Source: Macrocystis pyrifera (lineage: Eukaryota; Sar; Phaeophyceae; Laminariales; Laminariaceae). From it: DNA of 64,000 bases. Of this stretch, positions 23,446-36,728 are shown piece by piece. The number at the start of each line of letters is the position of its first letter. Position 1 is the stretch's first letter. Below the pieces are notes generated by a model that was given only the letters and a program-made list of their open reading frames with translations, made no database searches and was not told the DNA's origin. The stretch covers positions 806,001-870,000 of the forward strand of contig JASSKH010000041.1 in assembly GCA_031763025.1 (NCBI GenBank). Direction: 5' to 3'. Made by a program: the position numbers and the translations under genes.

Positions 23446-24813
23446 AAAGCGGACACCCCGGATGGATCTCCTCTCGGAGCAAAGCTCCTGTATTTGGATC
23501 TTCCTTCCGATATGCCCGGCGCCGAGGCTCGCCGGCACGTATCTGTTCAACGCTGCAAGCCCTGTGCCAACCCCCACGACCGTGGCGACATGCCGAAGTA
23601 TTTGCCGGCGGGGCTGACGCAATACGTGCTCAACAATTTCTCCAAGAAATCCCCTCCGTACCACGTCACCGAGGGCGACGTTTCGACCCCTCTTGAACGA
23701 CTCGAAGTGGAAAAGATTATCGGACATCAATCGGTTAGAGGTCGAGGTGGCGTCATCGCGGTGATGTACTAGACGCACTGGAAGGGACTTTCCCGGCCAT
23801 CCTGGGAACGGGAAATGGACCTTCAGCTTTCTCGCCACGCAATTTTGCGCTACTGGGCCGGCACCCCGAACCAACACCGCCAAACCAACCGCCTGTACCG
23901 CCAATGAGAATTGGCGCGGCACGGGGGCTTTCTCGGAGTAACGGCGAGCGGTTTCTGGCACTCGGCTATGGTTGCGTATCGCACGCCGATTGGCTCCGCC
24001 GCTACAGCAACACTGTACTTCCCAACGGGGCCCACTTTTGGTACAAGGGCAACGACGGTCTTTGGTGGCTCGGGAAAATCAGCGCAACTACACCGACGGA
24101 TGGAGTATATTTGGTTCGATTTTTGGACGACCCGGGACCAATCAAGCTTCCTCTTTCTCCGGCGCGCTGCACGACTTCGACGAGAGCTGTACGAGGTTCT
24201 TGGTGTCTGCAAATTTTCACTTGGCTAGCGCGTTTACACGGGGGGTCCAGCGTAACGTAGATGAATCTCGAGGTGCCGCCGTGGATAGCTGAATTTCGCT
24301 TCTTGACTGCACTCGTTATTTAGTTATTTTTTGTCGTCTTCCTGGGCCTTGGGGGATGAATTTTTGTATGCCCGATATGTTTCTGGTGTGTTTTCTTGTT
24401 TTTGGACTGGGTTGGGGATTTGTTTTTGCGTATTCTGTCCTGCCTTCCCCCGCCGCTCGGTGTTGGGACGCGCTTTCAGAGTGGTGGACTGGGTTTAGGT
24501 GGTTCTTGTCGTCTTCCGTGTTATTTTTCTTTTCGTTCCCGTACGCACTTTTCGCTTTTCCGTGCATCTTCCTCGCCCCCCCCCGTGCGGGCGGTATGGC
24601 GATGGCTTTCATCGACGATTTCTTCCTGCCCCTTAAGGCTAGGTCTTCCCTTTACTTTTTTTACGTACTTTGCCGGCTTCGTTGCCTTGCCGTTCAGAGG
24701 TGTGGGAGTGGGTTTTGAGGAGCCGCATCTTCGACTCATGTTCTAGTTCGTGGAATCGGGGTTTCCACGAATTTCCCATAATTCTGCATATACGGCTCAT
24801 CAGAGTGGGCTAG

Positions 24814-25091
24814 TGTTAAGATATTGTCTTGTATGAGATTGAAAGCCCGGTAACTACCTGGGATCAGTCACTGGGAACGTATTTGTAATACTTGGAAGGC
24901 GTATCTTAGATGGAAAACCAGGGGTTTTCCAGAGGAGCACGAGCTTGGTCTCAGTCTCCGCGTGCACGAAAGGAATAAAACTGCTCTTCTTCTATAGCTA
25001 AGCAAAACAACACATGTGAGTACAATGTTTACCGACTTAAAAGGCAGACCTGTCCAGGGATAAAAGTGTCCCGCAACCGTTGATCTTAACA
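24814..25091 (+). repeat. Right LTR of the younger gypsy element
   Basis: 278 bases, TG...CA ends, followed by CTTC. It is preceded by atacggctcatcagagtggg, a 3'-end sequence also found just before 21,287. Confidence 0.85.
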
Positions 25092-26230
25092 CTTCCCCAC
25101 TTTTCACAGCAAGCTTCGAGCATCGGGCAGTCGACCGCCGCGTGTTCCACCACCTACCTTTCGCCCTGACCTGCCCCTCCCGTTCCTCTATCACTACAAC
25201 ACGATCTCCACCGTCGCTGCCCTCCAAGCCGCCACCCAGCTAAAGGTTGCGTGTCTTCGTTTTCGTGTGCAGCGTGATGTGATTCTAGTTATCGAGCTGC
25301 TCCTGCTCACTTCGCCTCGCCTGCTGCGATTACAGCAGTAGTACTTGTAGCCCCATCACAACCAACCACCTACTGGTGAAGGAGGTGGTGCGCCTGGTTG
25401 CCCCAACGCTTTGACGAGTGGTCGTCCGCCTCGCGTACCTTCGACGCCATCACCGCCGTCCTCACCGTCACGCGGCGTGAGGTTGCTAGGTCGATTGTCT
25501 TCATTATTTTTTTCTAAAGCTAGATGATGCATGCTCCACCTCCTTGCCTGCTGAGATTGCCTGTACTTCCTCGCCACCTAAATCACGAACCAAACGACGA
25601 CTGGTTCGAGGAGATGGCACGCCTTGTCGCCCTAAGCTATGGCGGCGAGTCAGTGTCAGTCCCGGGCTGCTTGTGTAACGGTACAGGCATCCTTTACTAC
25701 CTGTGCTCTGTGCCATTACCCTGAGCAGCTTCTTTGCTCAGGGTAAAACCCTGTTTTGCAGCCCGTAACCTCGAGCATCTGGAAAAAAAGAATCCGCTCA
25801 GGGAAAAAAAAAACAGCCGTCAACGTCTTTTATGCGGAGAGACTTCGACAAAGCGTGACCCTGAGCGCTTTTTTGTGTTTGTGTGTGTGTGTTTTCCCGA
25901 AACTCTCAAACATCGACCTTGGTCATGGTGTTAACAACAGCATAACAACACCACTCTGAGCTTGTCATTGGTAACGCCGCTGCGTGCAGACCTGTGGGCT
26001 TCCCTGATGGTTAGTTCCTCGGGTACGATTCACGGAGCGGCGACGACGACAGCAGTACACGGCAGTCACGACAACAAACTCTACGAGTTTGTACTGTCCC
26101 GGACCCGCGACCCGCGACACCCCACTAAAGAAGCACATTTCATTTCATATTCTCATATTTCCATTCGAGCGGCGGGACCCGCTGGCCAATCATAGTAGGC
26201 CTACGGGCACCCGTATGTACAAGGCCTTTT
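25092..26230. repeat. Intergenic with a degraded direct duplication
   Basis: Segments at about 25,290-25,405 and 25,515-25,640 share ordered blocks (tgctgagattg / tgctgcgattac, acctactggtgaaggagg / acgactggttcgaggag), so they are an old direct duplication. A-rich runs and two copies of the phrase ctgagc-n-gctcaggg lie near 25,720-25,815. No supported coding sequence. Confidence 0.4.
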
Positions 26231-27543
26231 ACTCTATATAACTCCCCTTATTTAACCTTTTTGGTGCTCTGTGCTGTGTGCTACGGGCTCGTACAGCAAG
26301 AGCTCACGGCAACGTTGGATATGCTCTCGAGAAGCACGACACCTTTAATCTTCGCCGCGCTCTTCAAGCCACTGTACTGCCGATCGTTTTCGGTCGGAAT
26401 ACGCCCGACCGCAGTCGGTTTCCCATCATCAACTCCCGGCGTCCCAACAAGATTTTTGAGCTCTACTGAGCGCGGAACGCCAAGCCTGGGCGCCATGGTC
26501 AAGAAAACACCATGGGCAAGGAAGAAGGAAGAGAGGTCCAGATCCTTCGCGAAGCGTGGACGAGTGGGAGGGTGGGGAGCTTATAGTCAGGATAACCCTG
26601 TAGAGCCGGAAGCAAACGACCAGACCGAAGGTGATTTCAACAGCCGTACTGCTACGAGTACTGCAGTACATGTGTTGGTGCGTTGGGCTTTGTCTCACCA
26701 TTCGATCAAACCTGTGGTAGAGTTTACCTGGTACCTTGTACCTCTGGTACCGAGTTATCGTTTACCAGGCATACAGCCGCAAGTACCCTGCACGTGCACG
26801 TGCGTGCCTGGGAGATGCGCCGTTGATAGCTGTATGGATGGCGCACACCCCAAGATGTCGGGTCGCCGTTGGAGCCTTCTGAGCAAAGAACGAACCGCGA
26901 TGATTTTGCATCACTCTCGGGATCTTGCTGAATCCCAGTACATACCTGGTACGTACGACGTACCCCAGGGCTAGTATGTTGCCTGGTACTGGTATTGGTT
27001 GAGTACTGGTAGCTGGTTGCGCCTCATGTCCTGTCTACTCGTATCGGTAATCACTACCCTGGTACGCAGTAATCGTCTCGTGATGCCCGCGTTTAGTTGC
27101 CTCTGCCGTCGCACGATGCCCAACGGGCATACGTAGCAGTCCGGGAATGCCAGTACGGGCATATCAGTACGGTATACCAGGTAAGCCTTAGATGAGGTGG
27201 GCAGGATGCAGTGCTCCCCGTCAGCAGATCAAGGGAGCATCAGGCTTACAAGCCAAGGGCCTCTGCAAGTCTTCAAGCAGGTCCAGAGGTGGTATGGGTA
27301 TACTCGGAGGTCGGAGAGGTTCCTGCTTCGGGTCCTGTTTTGTGTCTTGGTGCCACGAATCAGCAGTTTCATGCGGACTGGAGCATCGATGGTTTGGGCG
27401 CGATTTGGTTTGCTGTACGTACTGCTGTACGTATATACAGCAGTGGCGTCAATCGGAAGAGTTCCTCTTCCCGCAGCGAGAGTGGGCGAGAGTGGCCTCG
27501 CATACCGGTATAGCATCATGGCACGTCATTTACCGCATACCTG
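26231..27543. other. Upstream of the pseudouridine synthase gene, motif-rich
   Basis: No complete gene seen. It is dense in short self-complementary motifs (ggtacc, ctggtacc, tactgctgta, gtacgtac), especially 26,720-27,190 and 27,410-27,440. The unrecognised first exon and promoter of the downstream gene should be here or just after. Confidence 0.4.
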
Positions 27544-30500
27544 GTGCCTGGTATCATACTGTTGCTGTGCCATAATGCTTATCGTACCGAATGGGGTGCT
27601 CGCGCAGGAGGTGTAGCTGCTGCAGTGGCTTCTACTTCTGAGGGAGAAGCCGCCCCAGCTGGCAAGAAACCAGCCCGGCCGCAGCAGCAGCAGTCCCGGA
27701 AAAATCACGAGGTCCACCCTGGCTCGTACGCAGGTGGGTGGCCGGACGTACTACTGCTTCTGTACGTAGAGGGCAAAGCGTTGTTTTGTTTTTTGTTGTG
27801 ACGAGTCGGAGAGTATCACCTTGGTAATTTTTTCTCGTCATGTTATTGTTTTGCGTTTCGGATACAGTATTAATAGTATCAGAGCACAGGTATCTATGGC
27901 TGTAGGCTATAGAACCCTCGTGTCAGTACATGATAGCAGCATGTGTGCGCTCGGAGCAGTCCCGTTCTTCCACATGACGTGCGGTGCGCTCAGTGGTGTG
28001 GTGCTGGTGCAATGGCATGTATGATATGTACCCAGGTATACCGGTATATATGCCACAACCACAACCCGGCAAGAAGACAAAATAACCAGTCATTGAAGTG
28101 CGCTCTATGGATGTGATACATTCTCCCAGAGTATGCGTACCAGGTATGCCATGTGTAGTTGGACAGCATTGGTTCTACTCAAGGGGCTCGATCAAATGTT
28201 TTACGTGTTGTTACCATGCGCGTGAGAACTATGACGCACGCGCGAGCATGCTTTGAATGAGACGAGCAAACGCAAACGCTTTTTTGTTTTGCATCAGGGG
28301 ATCTGGCGGAGACCCTGAGCGAGGACCGCCGCCGCGTGCTTCGGGAACGCCTGGAGCGCGACGAGAAAGCAGCGCAGCTGGAGGCGGCCGCGCCTTCTAC
28401 TGCAAACGGTGAGCGACGACGGCCCGTTCCCCGATCGATGTCAGCGTGCCACTTAAAACATGTTTGCTGTGTCCGGTGTAATGCTCGGAAGGGTCGCGGC
28501 AAGGACGATAGATTTCTGTTCGCCGAGCTGTCTGCGGCGTTTTTGTGAAGTCGTTACAGCACGTCAGCTGTGGGTTCTACCATCAAGTAAAGATAGGATA
28601 ACTCTCGCCCGGAAGTCGCGCCGGTATATCCCAGTAGATATTGTAGGTGTCGTCAACTGTGTGCACTGGTGAAAAGCAGTGAACTGAAAACAACGGAAAT
28701 CACGTTTTTTCGAAAGAAAAATGGTCGGACGGCGGGATCTCCGGCCTGCAATTTATTTACGTACTATGAGTAGTAGGGTCTCCGGCGCCACCCAGCTCGA
28801 AAGTATGGCATGCCCTATATTTTTGGCGGCCGTGTAAATTGGCAACTCGCTCCAGTCGTATCTAGAACGCGTTGGAATCGCATGATGCCCAGCCCACAAG
28901 TTCCGGTAGGCTCGCTTGTAGACTTGCACTCGCAGTGCTAAATGTCGTACCACACGCGACGTTGCTACGCGCGCGTCGTTTCTTCCCAACTCTACCGGGG
29001 TGCCCAACGCTCAGCGCTCGCGGTTACCTGCCCCTTCGGAAGCGACCTTGCACCGCAGACTTTTCTGATCGAGGTACCCCCAGCCTTTGTTTTGAGCCCC
29101 AACGCCGTGTCACGTACCCTCGCCTTACGTCGTAACCCAGAGGGAAACGGGGAGGGCGGCGTGGCGTCAGACAGCAGCAAGAAAAAAGTGGCGCTGCTGA
29201 TTTCGTACTGGGGCTCTAACTACCAGGGGCTTCAAATGTGAGCGCCTGGGCCTATTTGTGGGCGGGAATTGTTTAGATATAGTATCTCATCAACGGCACC
29301 TCATGATTATTACGTGATTTCCCTTCCTGCCATGACACGTTTGATGGAGATTTACGATCCGCGATCAAAGCCTTAGTACTTTTCAGAGAAAAAAAACGCA
29401 TGGACTCGGGGGATTTTTTGTCGGACCCGTCCGGACCCGAGAACGAACGATACGTGAGGAATCGCAGAAAATACCCAAGAGGCTAGTTACACATGAGGTC
29501 TGCCAGCTACAATTCGTGTACGATACGGCTGCACGATGGTTGACCACGCTATCGATGCTATTGGCTGCCCCCGGCGGAGTTTTCGCCTGTGTATCATGGC
29601 TCCCCTTACGAATACAAGCATCCACAATTACACGACGACATAAGCTTGAGTTCCCATAGACAACGCGCTTGTGTCGTGTTCTGCGGGTCATTTTTTATTT
29701 CTCCTCCGGTGCTGTAGAAATGAAGGTGCCCAGACGGTGGAGGCTGAGCTGGAACTGGCGCTGTACCTGGCGGGCACGATAAGCAAGGATAACTTCGGGA
29801 ACCCCCGGAAGGTGTCTTGGTCGCGATCTGGACGCACGGACAAGGGTGTGCACGCCGTCGCACAGGTGAGGGGGGGGGAGCGGGGGAGGGCCTGCCCTTG
29901 ATGAGCAAAAGTCGTCGACGATGTTGGCAAGATGGTTCCGCCAGTTGTGTCGATCAGGGGGCTTCCTTCTCCGGAAGGGACTTGTAGACCAGAGGGCTAA
30001 TAATCTCTGTTTTTGGTGTACTTGGCACAACAGCAGTTGTTAGGTGACGTGGCGCCAACAGCTGTGTCTAGGGTTTCTTGGGGAAGGGAATTGCGGCTGA
30101 TCGAGGGTGGGATGGCCCAATCTCTTCGAGATTGCACGATCCAGAGCAAGGTGGTGTCTTGTAGCTTGCTTTTGGCGTGAAAACCGCCCTTGTTACCTGA
30201 TGTTTTTTTGTTTTTCTCTCCTCCTCGCGCTCGCACCTACGCTTCTCCCGCCGCCCAGGTAATATCGCTCAAGATCACGTATCCCAACGACGGCGAGAAG
30301 GAAACTATTGAGGTCATCAATAGCTATCTGCCCGAGGTAAACCGTGTTTTTTTTTTCAGTAGTGTACGTGGCGTTCGCCCGATGACGCCATGTGAGTGCT
30401 GGCAAACCACGCCTGGGCAGCACGCACGGCGGCTTGTGTCTTGCAGCTTGTTAGTGAACACTCAATCGCTGGTAAGGCGGGGTGTCGTCAGAACGCTGGC

Positions 30501-33500
30501 GCTCCATACCTGGAGGCAACACCCACGGCATGACTTGCGTCTGGGATTCACTGGTGCCGTGGGGTTTTGTCCGGTAGCAGCAAGCGCCAAAAAGCTTGCG
30601 TACCCCGTACATCATATCCTCGAAGTTAGCGCAGTTGAGGTTGAGGCTGCATTTGTTTCGTACGGAGGCCGCACCCTCCTCGGCTTTGCCCACGACATGT
30701 AGTTTGGCGTGGGTGTTCTGTTAGGTGCTTTTCAACCCATTGCGTCCTCGCGTTTGCCTCTGATCAGGACATCCGGGCGATGGACATTAAGCGCTCCCCC
30801 AAGAGCTTCGACTCCAGAACGCGCTGCAGCGGGCGGCGCTACGAGTACATCATGCCGACGTTCCTGCTGGCGCCCAAGGAGCACGTTTCAGCGGTGTTTG
30901 CGGAGGTGTGGTTCGTGTGGCATTGACGCTATCTATTTCGGTAGCTCCGCTGATCGCTCGGCACGTGCGTCGTCGACGTTCTCGGCGTGTTTATCATGCT
31001 CCTTGCCCACCCACCCACCCACGTACCCACCCCACCCATCCCCCGACATGCACTCACACCCACCCGCCCAACAATCTCGATATTATCACGCGACGGCTCA
31101 TATATGTATTTTGCTTTGCACAGGCAGTGGAGTGGGAGAAGGCTCAGAGCGGCGGAGACGATGCCGCGGATGTAAAGGAGGCCGACGGTGGCGTTGCTGT
31201 CGACTCGGTGGATCCACGAGATAGGCCCCAAGCGGCAGATGGTGAGCACGCCGTCGATCTCACCGCCGCCGCCCTTGCCAGCTAACCTTTGTTCCCCGTG
31301 TTCCCCGCAGTAGAGGCGGCTTCGACCGCCGAACAACGCGCGCGCTGTAGGCAGAAACAGCAGGAGCTTGTGCAGCCTGAAAAGTCTTCGAGTGCTCGCA
31401 GGGTAGAAGTCAAGTTGCTTTAATCTTCTCCGTCACGCATTGCGCACGTGGTAGCGTGTTTTCTATGCCTGCGTTCTGTTCATCACGCACTTGTTTCCAC
31501 GCTGTCCCTAAGATGCACTGCATTACCTGGTATCTAACTCGCGTTGACGGCAAGCATATCCTCAAAGCGGTAGCTCGTACGAAGCATATAATGCCGCTGC
31601 GCAAGTCAACCGCGAACCTCAACCGGTGCGCCCATCCTACACATGACGCAGACAGCAGGGAATTCTTTGACAGTGACGGGAACGCTCTGACAGAGGAGGA
31701 GAGAAGCGCGGCGATTGCCAGGTTACAGCAGGTAGAGCTATGCTCGCCAGCCGTTCTGCGGAGGGCTGCAGAGAACCTGGAGACGTACAGGGTGCCGGCT
31801 GAGGCGGTGGAGCTTCTGCGCGAAACACTCAAGGGCTTCTTGGGGACGAAGAATTACCACAACTACACCAACCACAAGCAGGCAGCGGACCCCAGCTGCA
31901 AGCGGTGGGTGGGTCGGGGTTACCCGCTGGGTTGTGAATGTGTTTGAGTGCTCCTTTATTTATTTATTTTTGCGCGACTGAGCACCACGGCAGCGCGGCG
32001 TCTCGCGTCATCCATGCCAACTCCTGAACCCTGCTCCCCTCCACCGCTCGTGGGATGCGACGCCCGGCGCCTCTCGGCGGCTGCCAGTCGTTGAATCGTC
32101 TTCCTCGCGCCCTCGCTGCAATCGTTGTAATGTGATTTCCGGCAGGCTGATTACGTCCTTCTCGGCCGCAGACCCCTTCGATAACGACGGCATGGAGTGG
32201 ATACGCCTGAGCGTCGAGGGTCAGAGTTTCATGTTGCATCAGATCCGAAAGATGGTGAGCTGTGAGCTGTCCCTCCGCCCCGCGCGATTCCGCGTTATGG
32301 TTTCGTTTGCCTCACGCCCGAGTGGTCGCTGGCTTTCGGACGGTGCTCGTACGATGTGTTTTTCGGAGAGCGACGACAGTCAGACACGTGCTTGCTGTTC
32401 CTGATATCCCTCGTGCGTTGGAGGGAATCGTCGTGCGGCGATAGGTCGATGACTCGCACCCCCAAGTGTTGGCCGATGCGAAAAGGCGTGCAGTACGACT
32501 AATGCACGGACGGGGCGTTTGATAAACGCCGAGTCGCGTACTCTGCAGGACGCACCGCTCGCTAGGGCAACCTGCGTCCGAGTTGCACAGCCTGGAACAC
32601 GACAGCACCTGAGGATGTCGCTTCTGTCCAGTAAATTGTATTCCGCAAGCTGCCTAACTTCTCCTATGATTGGATTGGTGTTCGATTCGGTGCGCTCAAT
32701 GATGCCGGACTTAAGCTGTTCCCAGAAGTGTCTCGAGCCTGGCGTTTGCGGAGCATTGCCGGAGGAGCCATCGAATCAGGAAGTGCACTATCGCCTGCGG
32801 CAACCAATGTCAAGTTGCCTCCTGTGTTTTTTATTCATACCTGGTACCTTGAACCTGCACTAGCTTGGAATCTACGACAGACGTGTTAACATCACCATAC
32901 AATAAGAGCACCTACCTGATAGACCGTGGAAGTTCAAGCCATGATCCAGAGAGCCTTTGTCAGAGATAACGCCCTTTCGTTGTGCCGTTGCCCGTTCCTT
33001 CATGCGTCAGGTGGCGGCCACCGTGGACCGCGTGAGGGGACAGTCGTCGAAGGAGGACTTTGCAAAATCGTTCTTCCCGGTGAAGATTAACATGGGGATC
33101 GCCCCGGGTGAGGGCTTGTACTTGGAGCGACCTCTGTACGACCCCCACAACAAGCAGTGAGTGCTGGCTCCCTTCGGTCTTTCGGGGTTTGCCTCGATTC
33201 GCATGTTTGTCGTCATATTTTTCCCTAAACAAGAAGTTCTTGGGGCTGTTTTTCATTGGTCCATCGAGCAAGACTGAATCCAAAAATTGAAAATACACCG
33301 TTTCGTGTGGTATTGCGAGAAGTTTGTAGCTATTCTACGAAGTTGACGGGACGCGGTGCTCGGCGTGTTGAGGCAAATACGATATGATAAATACCGCATA
33401 AGAAGCAAGCTGTTGGAAGGGGGAAGCACTGGATGCGTTTATGCCAAGCGCAGTGTCACGAGTCTCTGTAGCCAACCGTTGCATTATGTAGCGTTCGGTG

Positions 33501-34279
33501 CGGATGTTAACCGCAGCTTGTTGTCGGTTATTTGGCCTTTTTCTTTTCGCCCTTGTGTGAACAGCATGAAACGACAAGGAGCGCACGACCGCGCTTTAGA
33601 GTGGGAGACTGGCCCCACTGCCGAGGCATTGGAAAAATTTAAGACGGAAAAAATCCACGCGGGCATCCTTGCGAAGGTAGGCCAAACGTTCATCCGCCAA
33701 GGACGCCTCTGCCTGTGTCTATTTTTGTTTTTCGTAAGGGAGCGTTACACGTCGCACTACCTTGAGCTTTTTCCGCTCCGACCGTTCGAGCTCGCCTTTT
33801 CTTATTTAGGTGCACTTGCTGACAACGTGTCTAGTTCGTTCCTCGATCGACGGTAAATGTGTCCAACATTGCATCGTGTTGGCTCCGACCGATTGCTCGA
33901 GCTATATGTAAAACATCTCGATTTTTTCGTGGAGCAAGAGTTGAAAGCGGCGCGCGTCGTGTCTCTGATTTGTTTCTGTCGGCCTGTGCTCGATAGTCCG
34001 GTGGTAAGTGCGCGACTTTTGGGGTATGTGTTCACGGCGAGATGAGGGTGTGCGCGACGGCACGTTTCCGATTGGCCGCACTGTGTGTATACGAAGCACG
34101 ATATCCGTGACGAAACCATGTTTATGTTTCAAACCCATGCTGTATTTTTAGTGGCGGCCATTTGTGACGTCTGCTCTGCTCGTTGCGCCCCCGCCCGTTG
34201 CCGCGTTCGGCAGGAGAAGGTGGACCACGACTTTGTGTCCTGGTTGGACCGCCTCACGCGGTTTCCCTGCAGCTACTAG
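27544..34279 (+). CDS. PUS1-like: tRNA pseudouridine synthase, TruA/PUS1 family
   Basis: Converts specific uridines in tRNA to pseudouridine. Spliced exons with consistent phases end at or span: ...-27733, 28298-28408, 29141-29237, 29718-29865, 30259-30336, 30768-30905, 31124-31241, 31311-31403, about 31649-31904, 32146-32254, 33011-33156, 33565-33676, 34214-34279. Order of landmarks: an acidic/basic leader; KKVALLISYWGSNYQGLQ; the catalytic box SRSGRTDKGVHAVAQ with its essential Asp; VISLKITYPNDGE; RRYEYIMPTF; LGTKNYHNYTNHKQA; SFSAADPF; GQSFMLHQIRKM; and GEGLYLERPLYD. All are in the order typical of eukaryotic Pus1. The tail ends SWLDRLTRFPCSY. The first coding exon is not resolved: the earliest recognised exon has no in-frame ATG after the stop at 27,511. 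One intron (31,242-31,310) is only 69 bases. Confidence 0.9.
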
Positions 34280-36728
34280 GAGCTGTGTGCTGCGTTGCCG
34301 TGCTTCTAATAGCGGGGGTGAAGAAAAACAGAGAAGTTGATACCTGGTACACCTGGGGACTCGTATACGAAGTATTGGTATGTTTTTTACTGGTAATGCT
34401 TTCGCTTTGAACTATTGTCGTATCTTCCCGTGGCTGTTGGGTGTATGAAGCAATGGTATCGCTGAAACGAGCTACTGGTAGGCTGGTACAAGACTGTGTT
34501 GTTCCAAGTGTCTCGGGGTGGGTCTTGATTTACGTCGAACAAGCATCAATGCCGCGAACAGCGGGAGAGGCGAAACGGAGAAACGGAGACCTCCTCCAGC
34601 AGACTGCCCTTCTCCCGCATCGATTTAGGATCACGGTAGCTCCACCCGCGTAGCCCTTACCCTTTTCGGCCTAAGGTGTTGGCAGAGATTGGAATCTAGA
34701 TTGTCCAAATTTTCTCTTGTAATAAAAGTGGTTGGTTGTTTTATTTGAGTCGATCGGGTGATCGAGTGTGGCCATATCTCTTGGCAGACCACGAAGCGAG
34801 TGGCCTATCTATCATTTATCACTCATCGATCGTCTCGGCGTATCCCCAGTTAGCCCGCGCTATCACCGCTTATCCTGCGGCGCTAACCGTGTACTTTTTT
34901 TCGTGCTCGATTCACAGTGCCGAAATGACCTCGATCGCCACAAAGTGAATTCCTCGCGGCAGTCTGGACAGAAAGAGGTCCTACTGCTGCACGTTCGATT
35001 CCAGCGAATCCAATCAACATCAACACGCCTGGTGATGCCGTGTCAATGTACGAGTAGGCGCTTCCAACTTGTCAGTCCTACCTCTTGTAGCACAAAAGGT
35101 TGAAGCAACAACCCGCCGTAAGGTGCCCAGGGTTGCCAGCGTATTGCCCTTTTATCACATGGAGAACACATAGTTGCGTTAAACGAGTAGAGCCAACAGA
35201 CTCGCTTTTACTCTATACCTACATCACCAAACGCCGCGCATAGGCCAGAAATTGCCTTGGCTTCGCCCTATTCGTGCATAGTCCACCATTTTGGTCAGAG
35301 CATGCACGCTCACACTAAAAACCACACCTTCAAGAGACCCATTGGTAGGTCGATGGTGCCACCTTGCGTTTTCCTATCACGCCACCCACTAACCTCAAGC
35401 CAGCATGGGCTTTCGGTTTTTCTGCTTCTGCAATGTCATGGTGGGCAGCAATGTAGTATGGCTTGGAGTTGGAGGTGGGAGTCAAGAGCTGAACCTCCAC
35501 CGAATCGTCATTGCGTGGACATCGCGATTGCGGCGGGGGAGACGAGCAACTAGATGAGTCAAACCATCTCACAGATGGGAAGGGGAGGGGTGCCCTTATG
35601 AACAGAATTACCGACAATCGACTATTCGGCAATAGGTGACGAACCATCCAACCATGGCTTCGTGTTGACTGGAGGCTATGATCGCCTCTTCGTGTCCAGG
35701 AATCTCGAAATCTCGCGCGGGTGGCTCTAGCTCGGCGAACCATCATCACATCCTCCGACCGTTTCTGAGCATCAACATTTCCTGGTGCCGAACGGTAAAA
35801 CGGCGTTATGAAGCCGTGATCGATCAAAGACAGAGTGTCGGGCGAGGGGCAAACGCTTACCCCGTTTCTCTCACTCCCCGGCCTCCTCGTGCTGCTAGAG
35901 TAACCCCGCCCTCATGTTGCTCCTTTAGTCACAGTTTCGGGTAAAGGCGGGGTTCTGTCTCGGCGCCCCTTTTCAACGTTGTCGGCATCGTCATCCCCAC
36001 ATGCTTGGTCTCGCAGGGGATAAATCCAGACTCGGTGGCTGCTTGCACATGATTCGGTCTGGCGTCGGAACCAGGATATGAACGACCAGAAACGACAATA
36101 GTGTCAGTTCTCTCCGCGTTACGATCGTCGCTATTAAGAGCTCATCCTGGTTGGAACTAGAAGGGATAACCTACTACTCTACTCAGTCAGCAACATCTTC
36201 CCTACTTGTTTATCGCCCCAGGGTGTTCGGCCGAGGGCACGAGAGGGGTCGCCGACATGGAAACAAATACCCCCCCTTCGACGCCGCTGCCTGGTCGTGC
36301 GTCATATATGCGTATTTGCATGTCGTGGCGGCCGAGAGTGTCGCTTCTTTCTAGATTTTCATCAGTTCCATGTCTAAACGCAGGCCATCGTTGGCGCCGC
36401 ACAGCGAACGATGATAGCGGAGGCCGTTATTTGTCTGCCATCGACTCGGAAGACAACGGAGTGAGCATACGGTGACCATGACTCTGCATTTTGGAGTGCT
36501 CGAGTGAGATCCTTCCGTAGATTTAGTGTTGAGCAGAGGAAATAAACCTACTACTCCCTTCAGTCAAGATTATGTACTGCTGCCCTCGAATCAGTGCTGA
36601 CTGAGCAGAGTAGTACTTTGTTCCTGCTAACCAATAGTCTAGCCTGCGCCGCGCCTGAAAAGTACGACTCCGAGTAAACACAGGCGCATGAATTACGCTT
36701 TCTTCGTCGGAAATAGAACAAAAAGTTT
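34280..36728. other. Intergenic between convergent genes
   Basis: This separates the pseudouridine synthase stop from the stop of the minus-strand TPR/IQ gene, so it holds both 3' UTRs. An imperfect inverted pair lies at 36,169-36,192 (tactactctactcagtcagca) and 36,594-36,616 (tgctgactgagcagagtagt). No supported open frame. Confidence 0.45.

Larger units (their letters stand above)
22900..25091 (+). mobile_element. Ty3/gypsy-type element with near-identical LTRs
   Basis: The left LTR is 22,900-23,178 and the right LTR 24,814-25,091 (279 and 278 bases). Both start TGTTAAGATATTG and end GATCTTAACA, with about six differences by eye (about 98% identity). The four bases CTTC flank both outer ends as a target duplication. 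After the left LTR comes a primer-binding-site-like TGGCGACGACGGCAG. The internal part (about 23,446-24,300) holds only the integrase C-terminal/chromodomain-like end (MPKYLPAGLTQYVLNNFSKK, VRGRGGVIAV), homologous to 18,780-19,500. The proteins look broken and only the 3' part is present. LTR identity suggests a fairly recent insertion. Confidence 0.8.

Noticed and set aside
25100-25700. Possible Gag-like reading frames downstream of the younger gypsy element
   Set aside because: Frames are short and motif-free. The similarity between parts is a DNA-level duplication.
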